Below are positions 41,010-51,846 of a DNA stretch of 64,000 nt, piece after piece (within the stretch, counting starts at the first letter, position 1; every line of letters begins with the position of its first letter). The translations under genes were made by a program, and so were the position numbers. Under the pieces are notes generated by a model. That model was not told where the DNA came from and made no database searches. It saw only the letters and a program-made list of their open reading frames with translations. This DNA comes from Mycolicibacter acidiphilus (GTDB taxonomy: Bacteria > Actinomycetota > Actinomycetes > Mycobacteriales > Mycobacteriaceae), in NCBI RefSeq assembly GCF_018455725.1, contig NZ_JAHCLR010000001.1, positions 186,001 through 250,000 of the forward strand. Reading direction: 5' to 3'.

Positions 41010-41983
41010 CGGCCGAAGTCAAAGACGAGCTGAGCCGTCTCGCGGTCACGTCGGTGAGTGCGCGCCGCGCGGAGGTGGCGGCGTTGCTGCGCTTTGCCGG
41101 CGGGCTGCACATCGTGGCCGGCCGGGTGGTGGTGGAAGCCGAGGTGGATGCCGGGGTCATCGCCCGCCGGCTGCGCAAGGACATCTTCGACCTGTACGGC
41201 TACAGCGCGATCGTGCACGTGCTGACGGCCAGCGGGATGCGCAAGAGCACCCGCTACGTGCTGCGGGTCACCAAGGACGGCGAGGCGCTGGCCCGGCAGA
41301 CCGGCCTGCTGGATCTGCGCGGCCGCCCGGTGCGGGGGCTGCCGGCGCAGGTCGTCGGCGGCAGCGTCGCCGACGCCGAAGCCGCCTGGCGCGGAGCTTT
41401 TCTGGCGCACGGGTCGCTCACCGAGCCGGGCCGCTCGTCGGCGCTGGAGGTCGGCTGCCCGGGTCCGGAGGCCGCCCTGGCCCTGGTCGGCGCGGCCCGC
41501 CGGCTGGGGGTCAGCGCGAAGGCCCGTGAGGTGCGCGGCGCCGACCGGGTGGTGGTCCGCGACGGCGAGGCGATCGGCGCGCTGCTGACCCGGATGGGCG
41601 CCCAGGACACCCGGCTGGTCTGGGAGGAGCGCCGCATCCGCCGCGAGGTCCGGGCGACGGCCAACCGGCTGGCCAACTTCGACGACGCGAACCTGCGCCG
41701 GTCGGCCCGCGCCGCGGTGGCCGCGGCCGCGCGGGTGGAGCGGGCACTGGCGATCCTCGGTGACACCGTGCCGGATCATCTGGCGACGGCCGGTCAGTTG
41801 CGGGTCGAGCACCGGCAGGCGTCACTGGAGGAGTTGGGTCGGCTGGCTGACCCGCCGATGACCAAGGATGCCGTCGCCGGGCGCATCCGCCGGCTGCTGT
41901 CGATGGCCGACCGCAAGGCCAAACAGGACGGCATCCCCGACACCGAGTCCGCGGTCACCCCGGAACTGCTGGAAGACGCCTGA
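41000..41983 (+). CDS. whiA: WhiA sporulation/cell-division transcriptional regulator
   Basis: The protein has 327 residues. The N-terminal part has the LAGLIDADG-homing-endonuclease-like fold without catalytic acids ([21 protein letters not shown]). The C-terminal helix-turn-helix domain covers about residues 240-320 ([32 protein letters not shown]). In Streptomyces WhiA acts with WhiB on division genes; in mycobacteria it is less studied. GTG 41000 and ATG 41006 are both possible; 41000 is listed. It overlaps yvcK by ten bases, indicating coupled translation. Confidence 0.94.
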   Translation: MAMTAEVKDELSRLAVTSVSARRAEVAALLRFAGGLHIVAGRVVVEAEVDAGVIARRLRKDIFDLYGYSAIVHVLTASGMRKSTRYVLRVTKDGEALARQTGLLDLRGRPVRGLPAQVVGGSVADAEAAWRGAFLAHGSLTEPGRSSALEVGCPGPEAALALVGAARRLGVSAKAREVRGADRVVVRDGEAIGALLTRMGAQDTRLVWEERRIRREVRATANRLANFDDANLRRSARAAVAAAARVERALAILGDTVPDHLATAGQLRVEHRQASLEELGRLADPPMTKDAVAGRIRRLLSMADRKAKQDGIPDTESAVTPELLEDA

Positions 41984-42115
41984 CCCCGGTAAACCCGAAT
42001 CCGCCGCCCGGGGTGGCTCGGCACAGTAGCGTTTAGCTGTCGATCCCCGCCCGAAGGGGCCCACGCCGACCTTCGCCCGAGCGATCGTGCCGCCGGTTGT
42101 CGAGGGGGTCTACGG

Positions 42116-42562
42116 GTGCAGCGGATTTCGGTGAGCAGGCTGGCCCGGCGCGGGTGGATGCCGCTGGTGGCCGTCGTCGTGCTGGCACTCGCGGGGGGTA
42201 CCGTCTACCGGCTGCACGGCATCTTCGGATCGCACAACGACACCTCCACCCCGACCGGCGTCCTGAACGACAGCACCCCGTTCAACCCCAAGCACGTCGT
42301 CTACGAGGTCTTCGGTGCAGCCGGGGCCACCGCGACGATCAACTACCAGGACATCCATGCCGCGCCGCAGCGGGTCGACCACGCGCTGCTGCCCTGGCGC
42401 TACGAGATCACCACCACCGACCCCGCGGTCATCGCCAACCTGACCGCCCAGGGCGACGGCGACATGCTGGGCTGCCGCATCGTCATCAACGACGAGGTCA
42501 AAGCCGAGCGGACCGTCCACGAGGTGCGCGCCTACACGTTCTGCCTGGATAAATCCGGATGA
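42116..42562 (+). CDS. MmpS-family membrane accessory protein
   Basis: The protein has 148 residues. One membrane helix (about residues 16-29, PLVAVVVLALAGGT) is followed by a periplasmic beta domain with the family sequence VYEVFGAAGATATINYQD and two cysteines (LGCRIVIN, YTFCLDKS). MmpS proteins pair with MmpL transporters. The GTG start has GAGGGGG seven bases before it, and TAGCGT in the 132-base gap after whiA is a possible -10. Its stop overlaps the mmpL ATG. Which numbered MmpS it matches cannot be told here. Confidence 0.9.
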   Translation: MQRISVSRLARRGWMPLVAVVVLALAGGTVYRLHGIFGSHNDTSTPTGVLNDSTPFNPKHVVYEVFGAAGATATINYQDIHAAPQRVDHALLPWRYEITTTDPAVIANLTAQGDGDMLGCRIVINDEVKAERTVHEVRAYTFCLDKSG

Positions 42563-45420
42563 GTGCACACCAGGCCCGACGGCGCCTGCCGCACAGCATC
42601 CGGATGCTGGCGGTGCCGATCATCGGTGTGTGGCTGGCCCTGACCGTGATCACGAACATCGTCGTCCCGAACCTGGAGACCGTCGCCAAAGCCCATCAGG
42701 TCGGCATGAGCTCCCCGAGCGCGCCGTCGCTGCAGGCGATGAAACACATCGGCAGGGTGTTCGAGGAATTCGACTCCGACAGCGCGGCGATGATCGTCCT
42801 GGAGGGCGACGCCCCCCTCGGCGACGACGCCCACCGGTTCTACGACACGCTGATCGGCGAACTCGAGGCCGACACCAAGCACGTCGAGCACGTTCAGGAC
42901 TTCTGGGGCGATCCGTTGACGGCGTCGGCCGCGCAGAGCACCGACGGCAAGGCCGCACTGGTGCAGGTGTATCTGGCCGGCAATCAAGGTGACGCGCTGT
43001 CCAGCGAATCCGTCGACACCGTGCGGCGCATCGTGCAGCGCACCCCGGCGCCGCCGGGCGTCACTGCGTACGTCACCGGCGCCTCACCGCTGATCACCGA
43101 CCAGTTCGAGGTCGGCAACGAGGGCATCCTGAAGGTCACCCTGATCACCTTCGCGGTGATCGTGGTGATGCTGCTGTGGGTCTACCGGTCCCTGGTCACC
43201 ACACTGCTGGTGCTGATCACGGTGCTGGTCGAGGTGGCCGCGGCGCGCGGCGTCGTTGCCGTCATGGGCAACTACAGCCTGATCGAGCTCTCGACGTTCT
43301 CGGTGAACATCCTGACGCTGCTGGCGATCGCCGCCGGAACCGACTACGCGATCTTCTTCGTCGGGCGCTACCAGGAGGCCCGCGGCATCCACGAGGACCG
43401 CGCGACCGCCTTCGACGACATGTTCCACGGCACCGCCCACGTCGTACTGGGGTCGGGCCTGACCATCACCGGCGCCGTCTACTGCCTGACGTTCGCCCGC
43501 CAACCGTATTTCCAGTCGATGGGGGTGCCCGCCGCGGTGGGCATGATCGTCTCGGTGGCATCCGCGCTCACCCTGGCTCCCGCCGTCCTGGCCGTCGGCA
43601 GCCGATTCGGGTTGTTCGAGCCGAAGGTCGCGATGCGCACCCGGGAGTGGCGGCGCATCGGCACCGCCATCGTGCGTTGGCCGGGGCCGATTCTGGTGGT
43701 GACGATCGCGGTCGCCCTGATCGGCCTACTCGCCCTGCCCGGATACCGGACGAGTTACGACTCGAAGCCGTATCTGCCCGACGACACCCCGGCCAAGGTC
43801 GGCTACGCGGCCGCGGAACGGCATTTCTCGCAGGCCCGCCTCAACCCCGAACTGCTGATGGTCGAAGCCGACCACGACCTGCGCGATCCAGCCGACATGC
43901 TGGTGCTCGAACGGATCGCCAAAAACGTCTTCCACACCCCCGGCATCGCCAAGACGCAGGCGATCACGCGACCGCTGGGGGTGCCGCTGGACCATAGTTC
44001 GATCCCGTTTCAACTCAGCCAGCCGAGTGTCGGGCAAGTGATGAACCTGCAGTTCCAGAAGGAGCGTGCGGCTGACCTGCTCAAGCAGGCCGGCATCCTG
44101 CGGGACACCATCGGCATTCTGCGGCAGCAGTACAGCCTGCAGCAGCAGAGTGCCGCGGCCACCCACGAGCAGACCCAGAGCTTTCAGGACACGATCGTCA
44201 TCATCAACGAGATGCGGGACCGGATCGCGAACCTGCTGGATTTCTTCCGGCCGATCCAGAGCTACTTCTACTGGGAGCCGCACTGCTACGACATCCCACT
44301 GTGCTTCGCCCTCCGCAACGGCTTCGACACGGCCGACAGCGTCGATCAGCTCGGCGAACAGTTCGCCAGCATCACCGCGAGTCTGGACAAGTTGGACGCG
44401 CTGCAACCGCAGCTGATAGCACTGCTGCCACCGCAGATCGATGACCAGCTGCAGAATTTGGAACTTACCCTGTCGAACTACGCCACCAATTCCGGGATCA
44501 ACGGCCAGGCGGAATTCGCCAACGACAACCCGGCCGCGATGGGGCAGGCCTTCGACAAGGCCAAAAACGACGACTCCTTCTATCTGCCACCGGAAGTGTT
44601 CGCCAACCCCGACTTCAAGCGGGGCCTGAAGCTGTTCGTGTCACCCGATGGCCGGGGCGCGCAGATGATCATCACCCACGACGGCGATCCGGCGACGCCC
44701 GAGGGCATCTCGCACATCAGCGCCATCCGCAACGCGGCGAAAGAAGCGGTGAAGGGCACCCCGCTGGAGGGCTCCCACCTCTACATCGCAGGTACCGCGG
44801 CCACCTACAAGGACATCCAGGAGATGGTGAAGTACGACCTGATGATCGTCGGCGTCGCGGCGCTGAGCCTGATCCTGCTGATCATGATGTTCATCACCGG
44901 CAGCTTGGTCGCCGCGATCGTCATCGTGGGCACGGTGGCACTGTCGCTGGGCGCCTCGTTCGGGCTGTCGGTGCTGGTGTGGCAGGACATTCTCGGCATC
45001 GAGCTGTACTGGGTGGTGCTGGCGCTGGCCGTGATTCTGCTGCTGGCGGTGGGGTCGGACTACAACCTGCTGCTGATCTCCCGGTTCAAGGAGGAGATCG
45101 GCGCCGGGCTGAACACCGGCATCATCCGGGCGATGGCCGGGTCGGGTTCGGTGGTGACCTCGGCCGGGCTGGTGTTCGCCGCCACCATGTCCACGTTCGC
45201 GTTCAGCCAGTTGGTGATCCTCGGTCAGGTGGGCACCACCATCGGGCTGGGGCTGCTGTTCGACACGCTGATCGTCCGCTCCTTCATGACCCCGTCGATC
45301 GCGGCGCTGCTCGGGCGCTGGTTCTGGTGGCCGCTGTCGGTCCGGCCCCGACCGGCCAGCGCGATGCTGCGGGCCTACGGAACCCGCCAATCGGTGCGCG
45401 AACTGCTCCAGGGCCCATAA
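42559..45420 (+). CDS. MmpL-family RND transporter
   Basis: The protein has 953 residues with about 12 membrane helices in two halves. The proton-relay signatures are GTDYAIFFVGRYQEAR in helix 4 and GSDYNLLLISRFKEE in helix 10. A long periplasmic insert after helix 7 is coiled coil (QKERAADLLKQAGILRDTIG...LRQQYSLQQQSAAATHEQ). It ends in SYFYWEPHCYDIPLC with a probable disulfide. This insert is typical of the MmpL4/5-like group, whose studied members export siderophores and drugs. MmpS precedes it with a four-base overlap. No siderophore genes adjoin, so the cargo is open. Confidence 0.92.
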   Translation: MSAHQARRRLPHSIRMLAVPIIGVWLALTVITNIVVPNLETVAKAHQVGMSSPSAPSLQAMKHIGRVFEEFDSDSAAMIVLEGDAPLGDDAHRFYDTLIGELEADTKHVEHVQDFWGDPLTASAAQSTDGKAALVQVYLAGNQGDALSSESVDTVRRIVQRTPAPPGVTAYVTGASPLITDQFEVGNEGILKVTLITFAVIVVMLLWVYRSLVTTLLVLITVLVEVAAARGVVAVMGNYSLIELSTFSVNILTLLAIAAGTDYAIFFVGRYQEARGIHEDRATAFDDMFHGTAHVVLGSGLTITGAVYCLTFARQPYFQSMGVPAAVGMIVSVASALTLAPAVLAVGSRFGLFEPKVAMRTREWRRIGTAIVRWPGPILVVTIAVALIGLLALPGYRTSYDSKPYLPDDTPAKVGYAAAERHFSQARLNPELLMVEADHDLRDPADMLVLERIAKNVFHTPGIAKTQAITRPLGVPLDHSSIPFQLSQPSVGQVMNLQFQKERAADLLKQAGILRDTIGILRQQYSLQQQSAAATHEQTQSFQDTIVIINEMRDRIANLLDFFRPIQSYFYWEPHCYDIPLCFALRNGFDTADSVDQLGEQFASITASLDKLDALQPQLIALLPPQIDDQLQNLELTLSNYATNSGINGQAEFANDNPAAMGQAFDKAKNDDSFYLPPEVFANPDFKRGLKLFVSPDGRGAQMIITHDGDPATPEGISHISAIRNAAKEAVKGTPLEGSHLYIAGTAATYKDIQEMVKYDLMIVGVAALSLILLIMMFITGSLVAAIVIVGTVALSLGASFGLSVLVWQDILGIELYWVVLALAVILLLAVGSDYNLLLISRFKEEIGAGLNTGIIRAMAGSGSVVTSAGLVFAATMSTFAFSQLVILGQVGTTIGLGLLFDTLIVRSFMTPSIAALLGRWFWWPLSVRPRPASAMLRAYGTRQSVRELLQGP

Positions 45421-45427
45421 TCGGGGG

Positions 45428-46219
45428 ATGGCCGTGCCCGGACGCCTGCTCTATCTGACCGAACCGGCCCGGGCTGTCGCCGATTTCGGGCTGCTGGCCG
45501 CCGGCGCACCGCTGCTGGCACTGCTGCCGCGCGGTGACGGTCATCCGGTGTTGGTGCTACCCGGACTGGGTTCGGCGGACTCCTCGACGGCGCTGCTGCG
45601 ATCGGTGCTGCGCCGACTCGGCTACCGCACCTTCGGTTGGGGGCTGGGTCGCAACGACGGCCCCACCGGCGCGGCGACCCGCGGCATGGCGGCCCGACTC
45701 GATGAGCTCACCGGCCGTTTTGGCGTCCCGATCTCGCTGATCGGTTGGAGCCTCGGCGGTCTCTACGCCCGCCAGATCGCCCGCCGCCGGCCGGCCGACA
45801 TCCGCCAGGTCATCACGCTGGGCACCCCGGTGCGACTGGCCGCCGCACTGACCGCCGACCGCAAACCCGCCACCGAGGACCTGTCCGATTTCCCGCCGTG
45901 GCCGCACTGGTCGGCGTGGGCGCGCTGGTACGGCGGACTGCAGGGCCGCGACCCGGATCGGACGCATCCCGACGCCGGCCCGCTGCCGGTGCCCACTACC
46001 TCGATCTACTCCCCGCTCGACGGCATCGTGGGCTGGCGCATCTGCCGTACTGTTGCGGCGCCGCGCACCGAGAACATCGTCGTCGCGGCCAGCCATCTCG
46101 GCTTCGCACACAACCCGGCGGTGATCTTCGCGATCGCCGACCGGCTGGCGCAGCCGACGGGGCAGTGGGCGCCGTTCCGGCCGCCGGCGTTGCTGCGGGC
46201 GGGCTACCGTTCGGAGTGA
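45428..46219 (+). CDS. Alpha/beta-hydrolase, lipase-like
   Basis: The protein has 263 residues. The oxyanion region is HPVLVLPGLGSADSSTALL, and the nucleophile elbow is LIGWSLGGLYARQIA, with Ser near residue 107. A possible acid is in SIYSPLDGIVGW and the catalytic His in AASHLGFAHNP. There is no signal peptide. It begins seven bases after mmpL with GGGGG before the ATG, so it is probably co-transcribed with mmpS-mmpL and might act on the exported lipid or a precursor; that is inference. Its end overlaps the convergent DsbA-like gene by 16 bases. Confidence 0.83.
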   Translation: MAVPGRLLYLTEPARAVADFGLLAAGAPLLALLPRGDGHPVLVLPGLGSADSSTALLRSVLRRLGYRTFGWGLGRNDGPTGAATRGMAARLDELTGRFGVPISLIGWSLGGLYARQIARRRPADIRQVITLGTPVRLAAALTADRKPATEDLSDFPPWPHWSAWARWYGGLQGRDPDRTHPDAGPLPVPTTSIYSPLDGIVGWRICRTVAAPRTENIVVAASHLGFAHNPAVIFAIADRLAQPTGQWAPFRPPALLRAGYRSE

Positions 46220-46872
46220 GCCGACTCGGCCCGCAGCGCCTCGACGAACTGCGAAACGTCGGCCGCGCCGGAGATCACCGTGCGCCCGTCGATCACGAAG
46301 TGCGGCACCGCGTGGATGCCCAGTTCGTCGGCCCGGCGTTCGTCGGCGCGCACGTCGTCGGCGTAGGCGTCGCCGGCCAGCACCGCCGTCACCGCGGCAC
46401 GGTCCAGTCCGGCGTCCACGGCCAGTTCGGTCAGCACTGCGGAGTCACCGATCGCGGCGCCCTCGGTGAAATACCCCCGCAGGAAGCGTTCCTTGACCGC
46501 CCCGGCCAGGCCGTGCGCCTCGCCCAGGTGGATCAGGCGGTGCGCGTTGAAGGTGTTGCCGCGCTTGATGTTCACATAATCGAAGTCCAGCCCGACCGCC
46601 GCCGCGGCGGCCCGCTGCTGATCCAGGAACGCCAGCGCCCGGTCGCGGCCGAACCCGTACTTGGCTGCCAGCATGTCCGCCATCGGCTGCTGCAGCACCG
46701 GCGGGGCGTGTGGATCCAGCTCGAAACTGTGCCAGTGCACGTCGGCGTCGACCCCGGTCTGGGTCAGTGCCGCCTCCAGTTTCCGCTTGCCGATGTAGCA
46801 GAACGGGCAGACCACGTCAGACCAGGTGTCGATGCGCACGGCAATGCCCAACACCGGTGCCGGCTCACGCAT
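46204..46872 (-). CDS. DsbA-family thioredoxin-fold oxidoreductase (FrnE-like)
   Basis: The protein has 222 residues from ATG 46872, or 211 from GTG 46839. The active site is the CxxC of WSDVVCPFCYIGKRKLE. The helical insert and the cis-Pro loop HAVPHFVIDGRTVISGA are typical of the DSBA-like FrnE group. No signal peptide is seen, so it is cytoplasmic and probably a disulfide isomerase or polyketide-type oxidoreductase. It is divergent from the DUF3556-like membrane gene, with 43 bases between starts. Confidence 0.85.
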   Translation of the reverse strand: MREPAPVLGIAVRIDTWSDVVCPFCYIGKRKLEAALTQTGVDADVHWHSFELDPHAPPVLQQPMADMLAAKYGFGRDRALAFLDQQRAAAAAVGLDFDYVNIKRGNTFNAHRLIHLGEAHGLAGAVKERFLRGYFTEGAAIGDSAVLTELAVDAGLDRAAVTAVLAGDAYADDVRADERRADELGIHAVPHFVIDGRTVISGAADVSQFVEALRAESAHSER

Positions 46873-46899
46873 TCCGGCCTTACGCGGGGCGTCGCCGCC

Positions 46900-46905
46900 T
46901 AGGGT
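46900..46905 (+). promoter_or_regulatory. Candidate -10 for the large membrane protein
   Basis: TAGGGT ends ten bases before ATG 46916, giving a leader of about three bases at most. Confidence 0.5.
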
Positions 46906-46915
46906 GATTTTCACC

Positions 46916-48649
46916 ATGGGATTCATCAGACCGGCCCTCCCCGACATCGACCCGCAGACCTGGCACACCCTGCCGCGCGCCACCCGCATCCAGATCCTCA
47001 GCCGGGATTGGGCGCAGCACGGTTTCGGCACACCCTCCGCGGTCTACCTGCTGTACCTGTTCAAGATCGGGCTGTACGCCGGTGGTGCCGCCGCGCTGAT
47101 CGCACTCACCCCGGGACTGGGTGGGCTGAGCCGCATCGGTGACTGGTGGACGCAGCCGATCGTCTACCAGAAACTGGTGATCTTCTCGCTGCTGTTCGAG
47201 GTGCTGGGCCTGGGCTGCGGCTCCGGTCCGCTGACCGGGCGGTTCTGGCCGCCGATCGGCGGCTTCCTGTACTGGCTGCGGCCGGGCACCATCCGGTTGC
47301 CGCCGTGGCCGGGCCGGGTGCCGCTGACCGCCGGTGACACCCGCACCGTGCTCGACGTCGTGCTGTACGCGGCCGTGCTGGCGTCGGCGGTGTGGGCGCT
47401 GCTGTCGCCCGGAGCGGACGGACTGCTGCGTCCTGCGGTGGTGGTGCCGTTGATCGTCACGGTCGTGCTGGCCGGCCTGCGCGACAAGACGATCTTCCTG
47501 GCCGCCCGCGCCGAGCACTACTGGCTGACGCTGTTCGTGTTCTTCTTCAGCTGCACCGATCAGATCGCCGCATTCAAGATCATCATGCTCGGCCTGTGGT
47601 GGGGGGCCGCGACGTCCAAACTCAACCACCACTTCCCGTACGTCGTGGCGGTGATGACCAGCAACAACGCCCTGCTGCGCCCCAGGCTGTTCGCACCGTT
47701 CAAGCGGGCGCTGTACCGCGATCCGGTCGATGACCTGCGGCCGTCGCGGTTACCGGCGCTGATGGCGCACGTCGGCGGCACCACCGCGGAACTGCTGATC
47801 CCGGGCGTACTGGTGCTCGTCGCCGCCGATCAGCCGTGGCGGTGGGCGCTGATCGGATTCATGGTGGTCTTCCACCTCAACATCATTTCCAACCTCCCGA
47901 TGGGGGTGCCGTTGGAGTGGAACGTCTTCTTCATCTTCTCGCTGTTCTTCCTGTTCGGCGCGCACGGCTCGACCCGCGTCTACGACCTGAGCTCGCCGCC
48001 GCTGCTGGTGATCCTGTTGATCGGGCTGGCCGCGGTGCCGATCGCCGGCAACCTGTTCCCGCAGCAGATCTCGTTCCTGCCGGCGATGCGCTACTACGCC
48101 GGCAACTGGGCCACCAGCCTGTGGTGCTTCAAGCCCGGCGCCGAAGACCGCCTGGAGGAGCGCGTCGTCAAGAGCGCGCCGCTGGTGATCAACCAGCTGA
48201 CCCGGCTCTACGGCCCGGAGACCGCCGAACTGGTCGGGGAGAAGGTGCCGGCGGCGTTCCGCGCCATGCACCTGCACGGCCGCGCGCTCAACGGGCTGCT
48301 CCCGCGGGCCCTCGGGGCGGATCCCGACGACACCGACTACGTCATCCGGGAGGGCGAGATCGTCGCCGGGCCGCTGGTCGGCTGGAACTTCGGCGAGGGG
48401 CACCTGCACAACGAGCAGTTGCTGGCGGCGGTGCAGCGGCGCTGCGGATTCGCCGCGGGCGACGTGCGGGTGATCGTGCTGGAGGGCCAGCCGATCCAGC
48501 ACCAGTGGCAGGCCTACCGGATCGTCGACGCCGAGACCGGGCTGGTCGAGGCCGGGCGTGTCGCGATCGCCGACATGCTGACCCGCCAGCCGTGGCCGGA
48601 GCCCCCCGATGAGTTCCCGGTGCAGGTCACCGTGGGTTCGGACCGCTGA
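46916..48649 (+). CDS. Large polytopic membrane protein, DUF3556-like
   Basis: The protein has 577 residues. It starts MGFIRPALPDIDPQTW, then about nine to ten membrane helices span residues 40-400 with FGTPSAVYLLYLFKIGLYAGG, HYWLTLFVFFFSCTDQ and HLNIISNLPMGVPLEWNVFF. The C-terminal 170 residues are soluble. I recall this N-terminus and helix pattern as the DUF3556 family found mainly in mycobacteria and relatives, with no known activity. ATG 46916 is chosen because the family begins MGF and a -10 lies just before it. The region between whiA and gap in M. tuberculosis holds other genes, so this is accessory here. Confidence 0.82.
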   Translation: MGFIRPALPDIDPQTWHTLPRATRIQILSRDWAQHGFGTPSAVYLLYLFKIGLYAGGAAALIALTPGLGGLSRIGDWWTQPIVYQKLVIFSLLFEVLGLGCGSGPLTGRFWPPIGGFLYWLRPGTIRLPPWPGRVPLTAGDTRTVLDVVLYAAVLASAVWALLSPGADGLLRPAVVVPLIVTVVLAGLRDKTIFLAARAEHYWLTLFVFFFSCTDQIAAFKIIMLGLWWGAATSKLNHHFPYVVAVMTSNNALLRPRLFAPFKRALYRDPVDDLRPSRLPALMAHVGGTTAELLIPGVLVLVAADQPWRWALIGFMVVFHLNIISNLPMGVPLEWNVFFIFSLFFLFGAHGSTRVYDLSSPPLLVILLIGLAAVPIAGNLFPQQISFLPAMRYYAGNWATSLWCFKPGAEDRLEERVVKSAPLVINQLTRLYGPETAELVGEKVPAAFRAMHLHGRALNGLLPRALGADPDDTDYVIREGEIVAGPLVGWNFGEGHLHNEQLLAAVQRRCGFAAGDVRVIVLEGQPIQHQWQAYRIVDAETGLVEAGRVAIADMLTRQPWPEPPDEFPVQVTVGSDR

Positions 48650-48694
48650 AGCCGGCTTTCTGCACGTCCCTGCGCTGTGCGCCCCGTCACGCAC

Positions 48695-48700
48695 TAGGCT
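48695..48700 (+). promoter_or_regulatory. Candidate -10 of the gap-pgk-tpiA operon
   Basis: TAGGCT fits TANNNT. The leader would be about 35 bases and contain AAGGAGAG before GTG 48742. Confidence 0.5.
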
Positions 48701-48702
48701 GA

Positions 48703-49764
<1,062 letters not shown>

Positions 49765-49778
49765 AGCCGCCACCGACG

Positions 49779-51005
49779 ATGGCAATCAAGTCTGTCGACG
49801 ATCTGATCGCCGAGGGTGTGTCGGGTCGGGGCGTGCTGGTGCGCTCCGACCTGAACGTCCCGCTCGACGACGACGCGAACATCACCGATCCGGGGCGGAT
49901 CATCGCCTCGGTGCCGACGATCAAGGCACTGGTCGAGGCCGGCGCCAAGGTCGTGGTCACCGCGCACCTGGGCCGCCCGAAGAACGGGCCGGAAGCCAAG
50001 TTCTCGCTGGCGCCGGTCGCCACCGCGCTCGGGGAGCACCTGGGCCGGCACGTGCAGTTGGCCGGCGACGTGGTCGGCACCGACGCGCTGGCCCGGGCCG
50101 AGGGCCTGACCGACGGCGACGTGCTGCTGCTGGAGAACATCCGCTTCGACCCGCGTGAGACCAGCAAGGACGACGCCGAGCGCGGTGCGCTGGCCCGTCA
50201 GCTGGCCGAACTGGTGGCCGCGCCGGACGGTTCGCCGGGTGCGTTCGTCTCCGACGGGTTCGGGGTGGTGCACCGCAAGCAGGCCTCGGTCTACGACGTT
50301 GCCACGCTGCTGCCGTCGTATGCCGGCAAGCTGGTCGCGGCCGAGGTCGCGGTGCTGCAGAAGCTGGCCGGTGAGGGCGAAGCCCCCTACGCGGTGGTGC
50401 TGGGCGGCTCGAAGGTCTCCGACAAGCTGGGTGTGATCACGTCGCTGGCCGCCAAGGCTGACAGCATCGTGATCGGCGGCGGTATGTGCTTCACCTTCCT
50501 TGCCGCGCAAGGCTATTCGGTGGGCAACTCGCTGCTGGAAGCCGACATGGTGGACACCTGCCGGCAACTGCTCGACGACTACGCCGACGTGCTGCGACTG
50601 CCGGTCGACATCGTGGTGGCCGATAAGTTCAGCGCCGATGCGACTGCGCAAACCGTTGCCGCGGAGGCGATTCCGGAGGGCACCATGGGTCTGGACATCG
50701 GTCCCGGCTCGGTGGAGCGGTTCGCTGCGCTGCTGTCCAACGCCAAGACCATCTTCTGGAACGGCCCGATGGGCGTCTTCGAGTTCCCGGCGTTCGCCGC
50801 CGGCACCAAGGGCGTGGCCGAGGCGATCGCGGCGGCCACCGGCAAGGGCGCGTTCAGCGTGGTCGGCGGCGGGGACTCCGCGGCCGCGGTGCGGGCGCTC
50901 GGCCTGCCCGACGACGACTTCTCGCACATCTCCACCGGCGGTGGTGCGTCACTGGAATACCTGGAGGGCAAGGCGCTGCCCGGCATCCAGGTACTGGACA
51001 AGTAG
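49779..51005 (+). CDS. pgk: Phosphoglycerate kinase
   Basis: The protein has 408 residues and transfers phosphate from 1,3-bisphosphoglycerate to ADP. The substrate loop [14 protein letters not shown] and the basic TAHLGRPK lie in the N-terminal domain. [15 protein letters not shown] is in the hinge region, and the nucleotide-binding glycine loop [11 protein letters not shown] is in the C-terminal domain. It follows gap after 14 bases and precedes tpiA by nine. The ribosome-binding site is poor, so coupling to gap is likely. Confidence 0.98.
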   Translation: MAIKSVDDLIAEGVSGRGVLVRSDLNVPLDDDANITDPGRIIASVPTIKALVEAGAKVVVTAHLGRPKNGPEAKFSLAPVATALGEHLGRHVQLAGDVVGTDALARAEGLTDGDVLLLENIRFDPRETSKDDAERGALARQLAELVAAPDGSPGAFVSDGFGVVHRKQASVYDVATLLPSYAGKLVAAEVAVLQKLAGEGEAPYAVVLGGSKVSDKLGVITSLAAKADSIVIGGGMCFTFLAAQGYSVGNSLLEADMVDTCRQLLDDYADVLRLPVDIVVADKFSADATAQTVAAEAIPEGTMGLDIGPGSVERFAALLSNAKTIFWNGPMGVFEFPAFAAGTKGVAEAIAAATGKGAFSVVGGGDSAAAVRALGLPDDDFSHISTGGGASLEYLEGKALPGIQVLDK

Positions 51006-51014
51006 GGGAACCCG

Positions 51015-51800
51015 ATGGCCCGCAAGCCGCTGATCGCCGGCAACTGGAAGATGAACCTCAACCACTTCGAGGCCATCGCGCTGGTGCAGAAGGTGGCGTT
51101 CTCGCTGCCGGACAAGTACTTCGACAAGGTCGATGTCACCGTCCTGCCGCCGTTCACCGATCTGCGCAGCGTGCAGACCCTGGTCGACGGCGACAAGCTG
51201 CGGCTGACGTTCGGGGCGCAGGACGTCTCCGCCCACGACTCGGGGGCCTACACCGGTGAGGTCAGCGGCGCGTTCCTGGCCAAGCTGGGCTGCACGTTCG
51301 TCGTCGTCGGGCACTCCGAGCGGCGGATGTACCACCACGAGGACGACGCCCTGGTGGCCGCCAAGGCGGCGGCTGCGCTCAAGCACGGGCTCACCCCGAT
51401 CATCTGCATCGGCGAGCCGCTGGAGATCCGGGAAGCCGGCAACCACGTGGCGCACTGCGTGGATCAGCTGCGCGGGTCGCTGGCCGGGCTGAGCAACGAG
51501 CAGATCGCGGAGAGCGTCATCGCCTACGAGCCGGTCTGGGCGATCGGAACCGGGCGGGTCGCCGGGGCGGCCGACGCGCAGGAGGTGTGCGCCGCGGTGC
51601 GCGCCGAACTGGGCAAGCTGGCCACCCCGAAGATCGCCGAGACCGTCCGGGTGCTCTACGGCGGCTCGGTCAACGCCAAGAACGTCGCCGAGCTGATCGG
51701 TCAGCCCGACGTGGACGGCGGACTGGTCGGCGGGGCGTCGCTGGACGGCGAGCAGTTCGCCATCCTGGCGGCGCTGGCCGCCGGCGGGCCGCTGCCGTGA
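51015..51800 (+). CDS. tpiA: Triosephosphate isomerase
   Basis: The protein has 261 residues. The catalytic Lys is in [13 protein letters not shown], the His in [12 protein letters not shown] and the Glu in [14 protein letters not shown]. The phosphate loop YGGSVNAKN is intact. It ends the gap-pgk-tpiA run. The gap to the convergent downstream gene is only 46 bases and contains a short T-run (GTTTTTC at about 51831-51837) but no convincing stem. Confidence 0.98.
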   Translation: MARKPLIAGNWKMNLNHFEAIALVQKVAFSLPDKYFDKVDVTVLPPFTDLRSVQTLVDGDKLRLTFGAQDVSAHDSGAYTGEVSGAFLAKLGCTFVVVGHSERRMYHHEDDALVAAKAAAALKHGLTPIICIGEPLEIREAGNHVAHCVDQLRGSLAGLSNEQIAESVIAYEPVWAIGTGRVAGAADAQEVCAAVRAELGKLATPKIAETVRVLYGGSVNAKNVAELIGQPDVDGGLVGGASLDGEQFAILAALAAGGPLP

Positions 51801-51846
51801 CGCGGATCAGCTGACCTCTTGGGTGTGGGAGTTTTTCTAACCGGTA

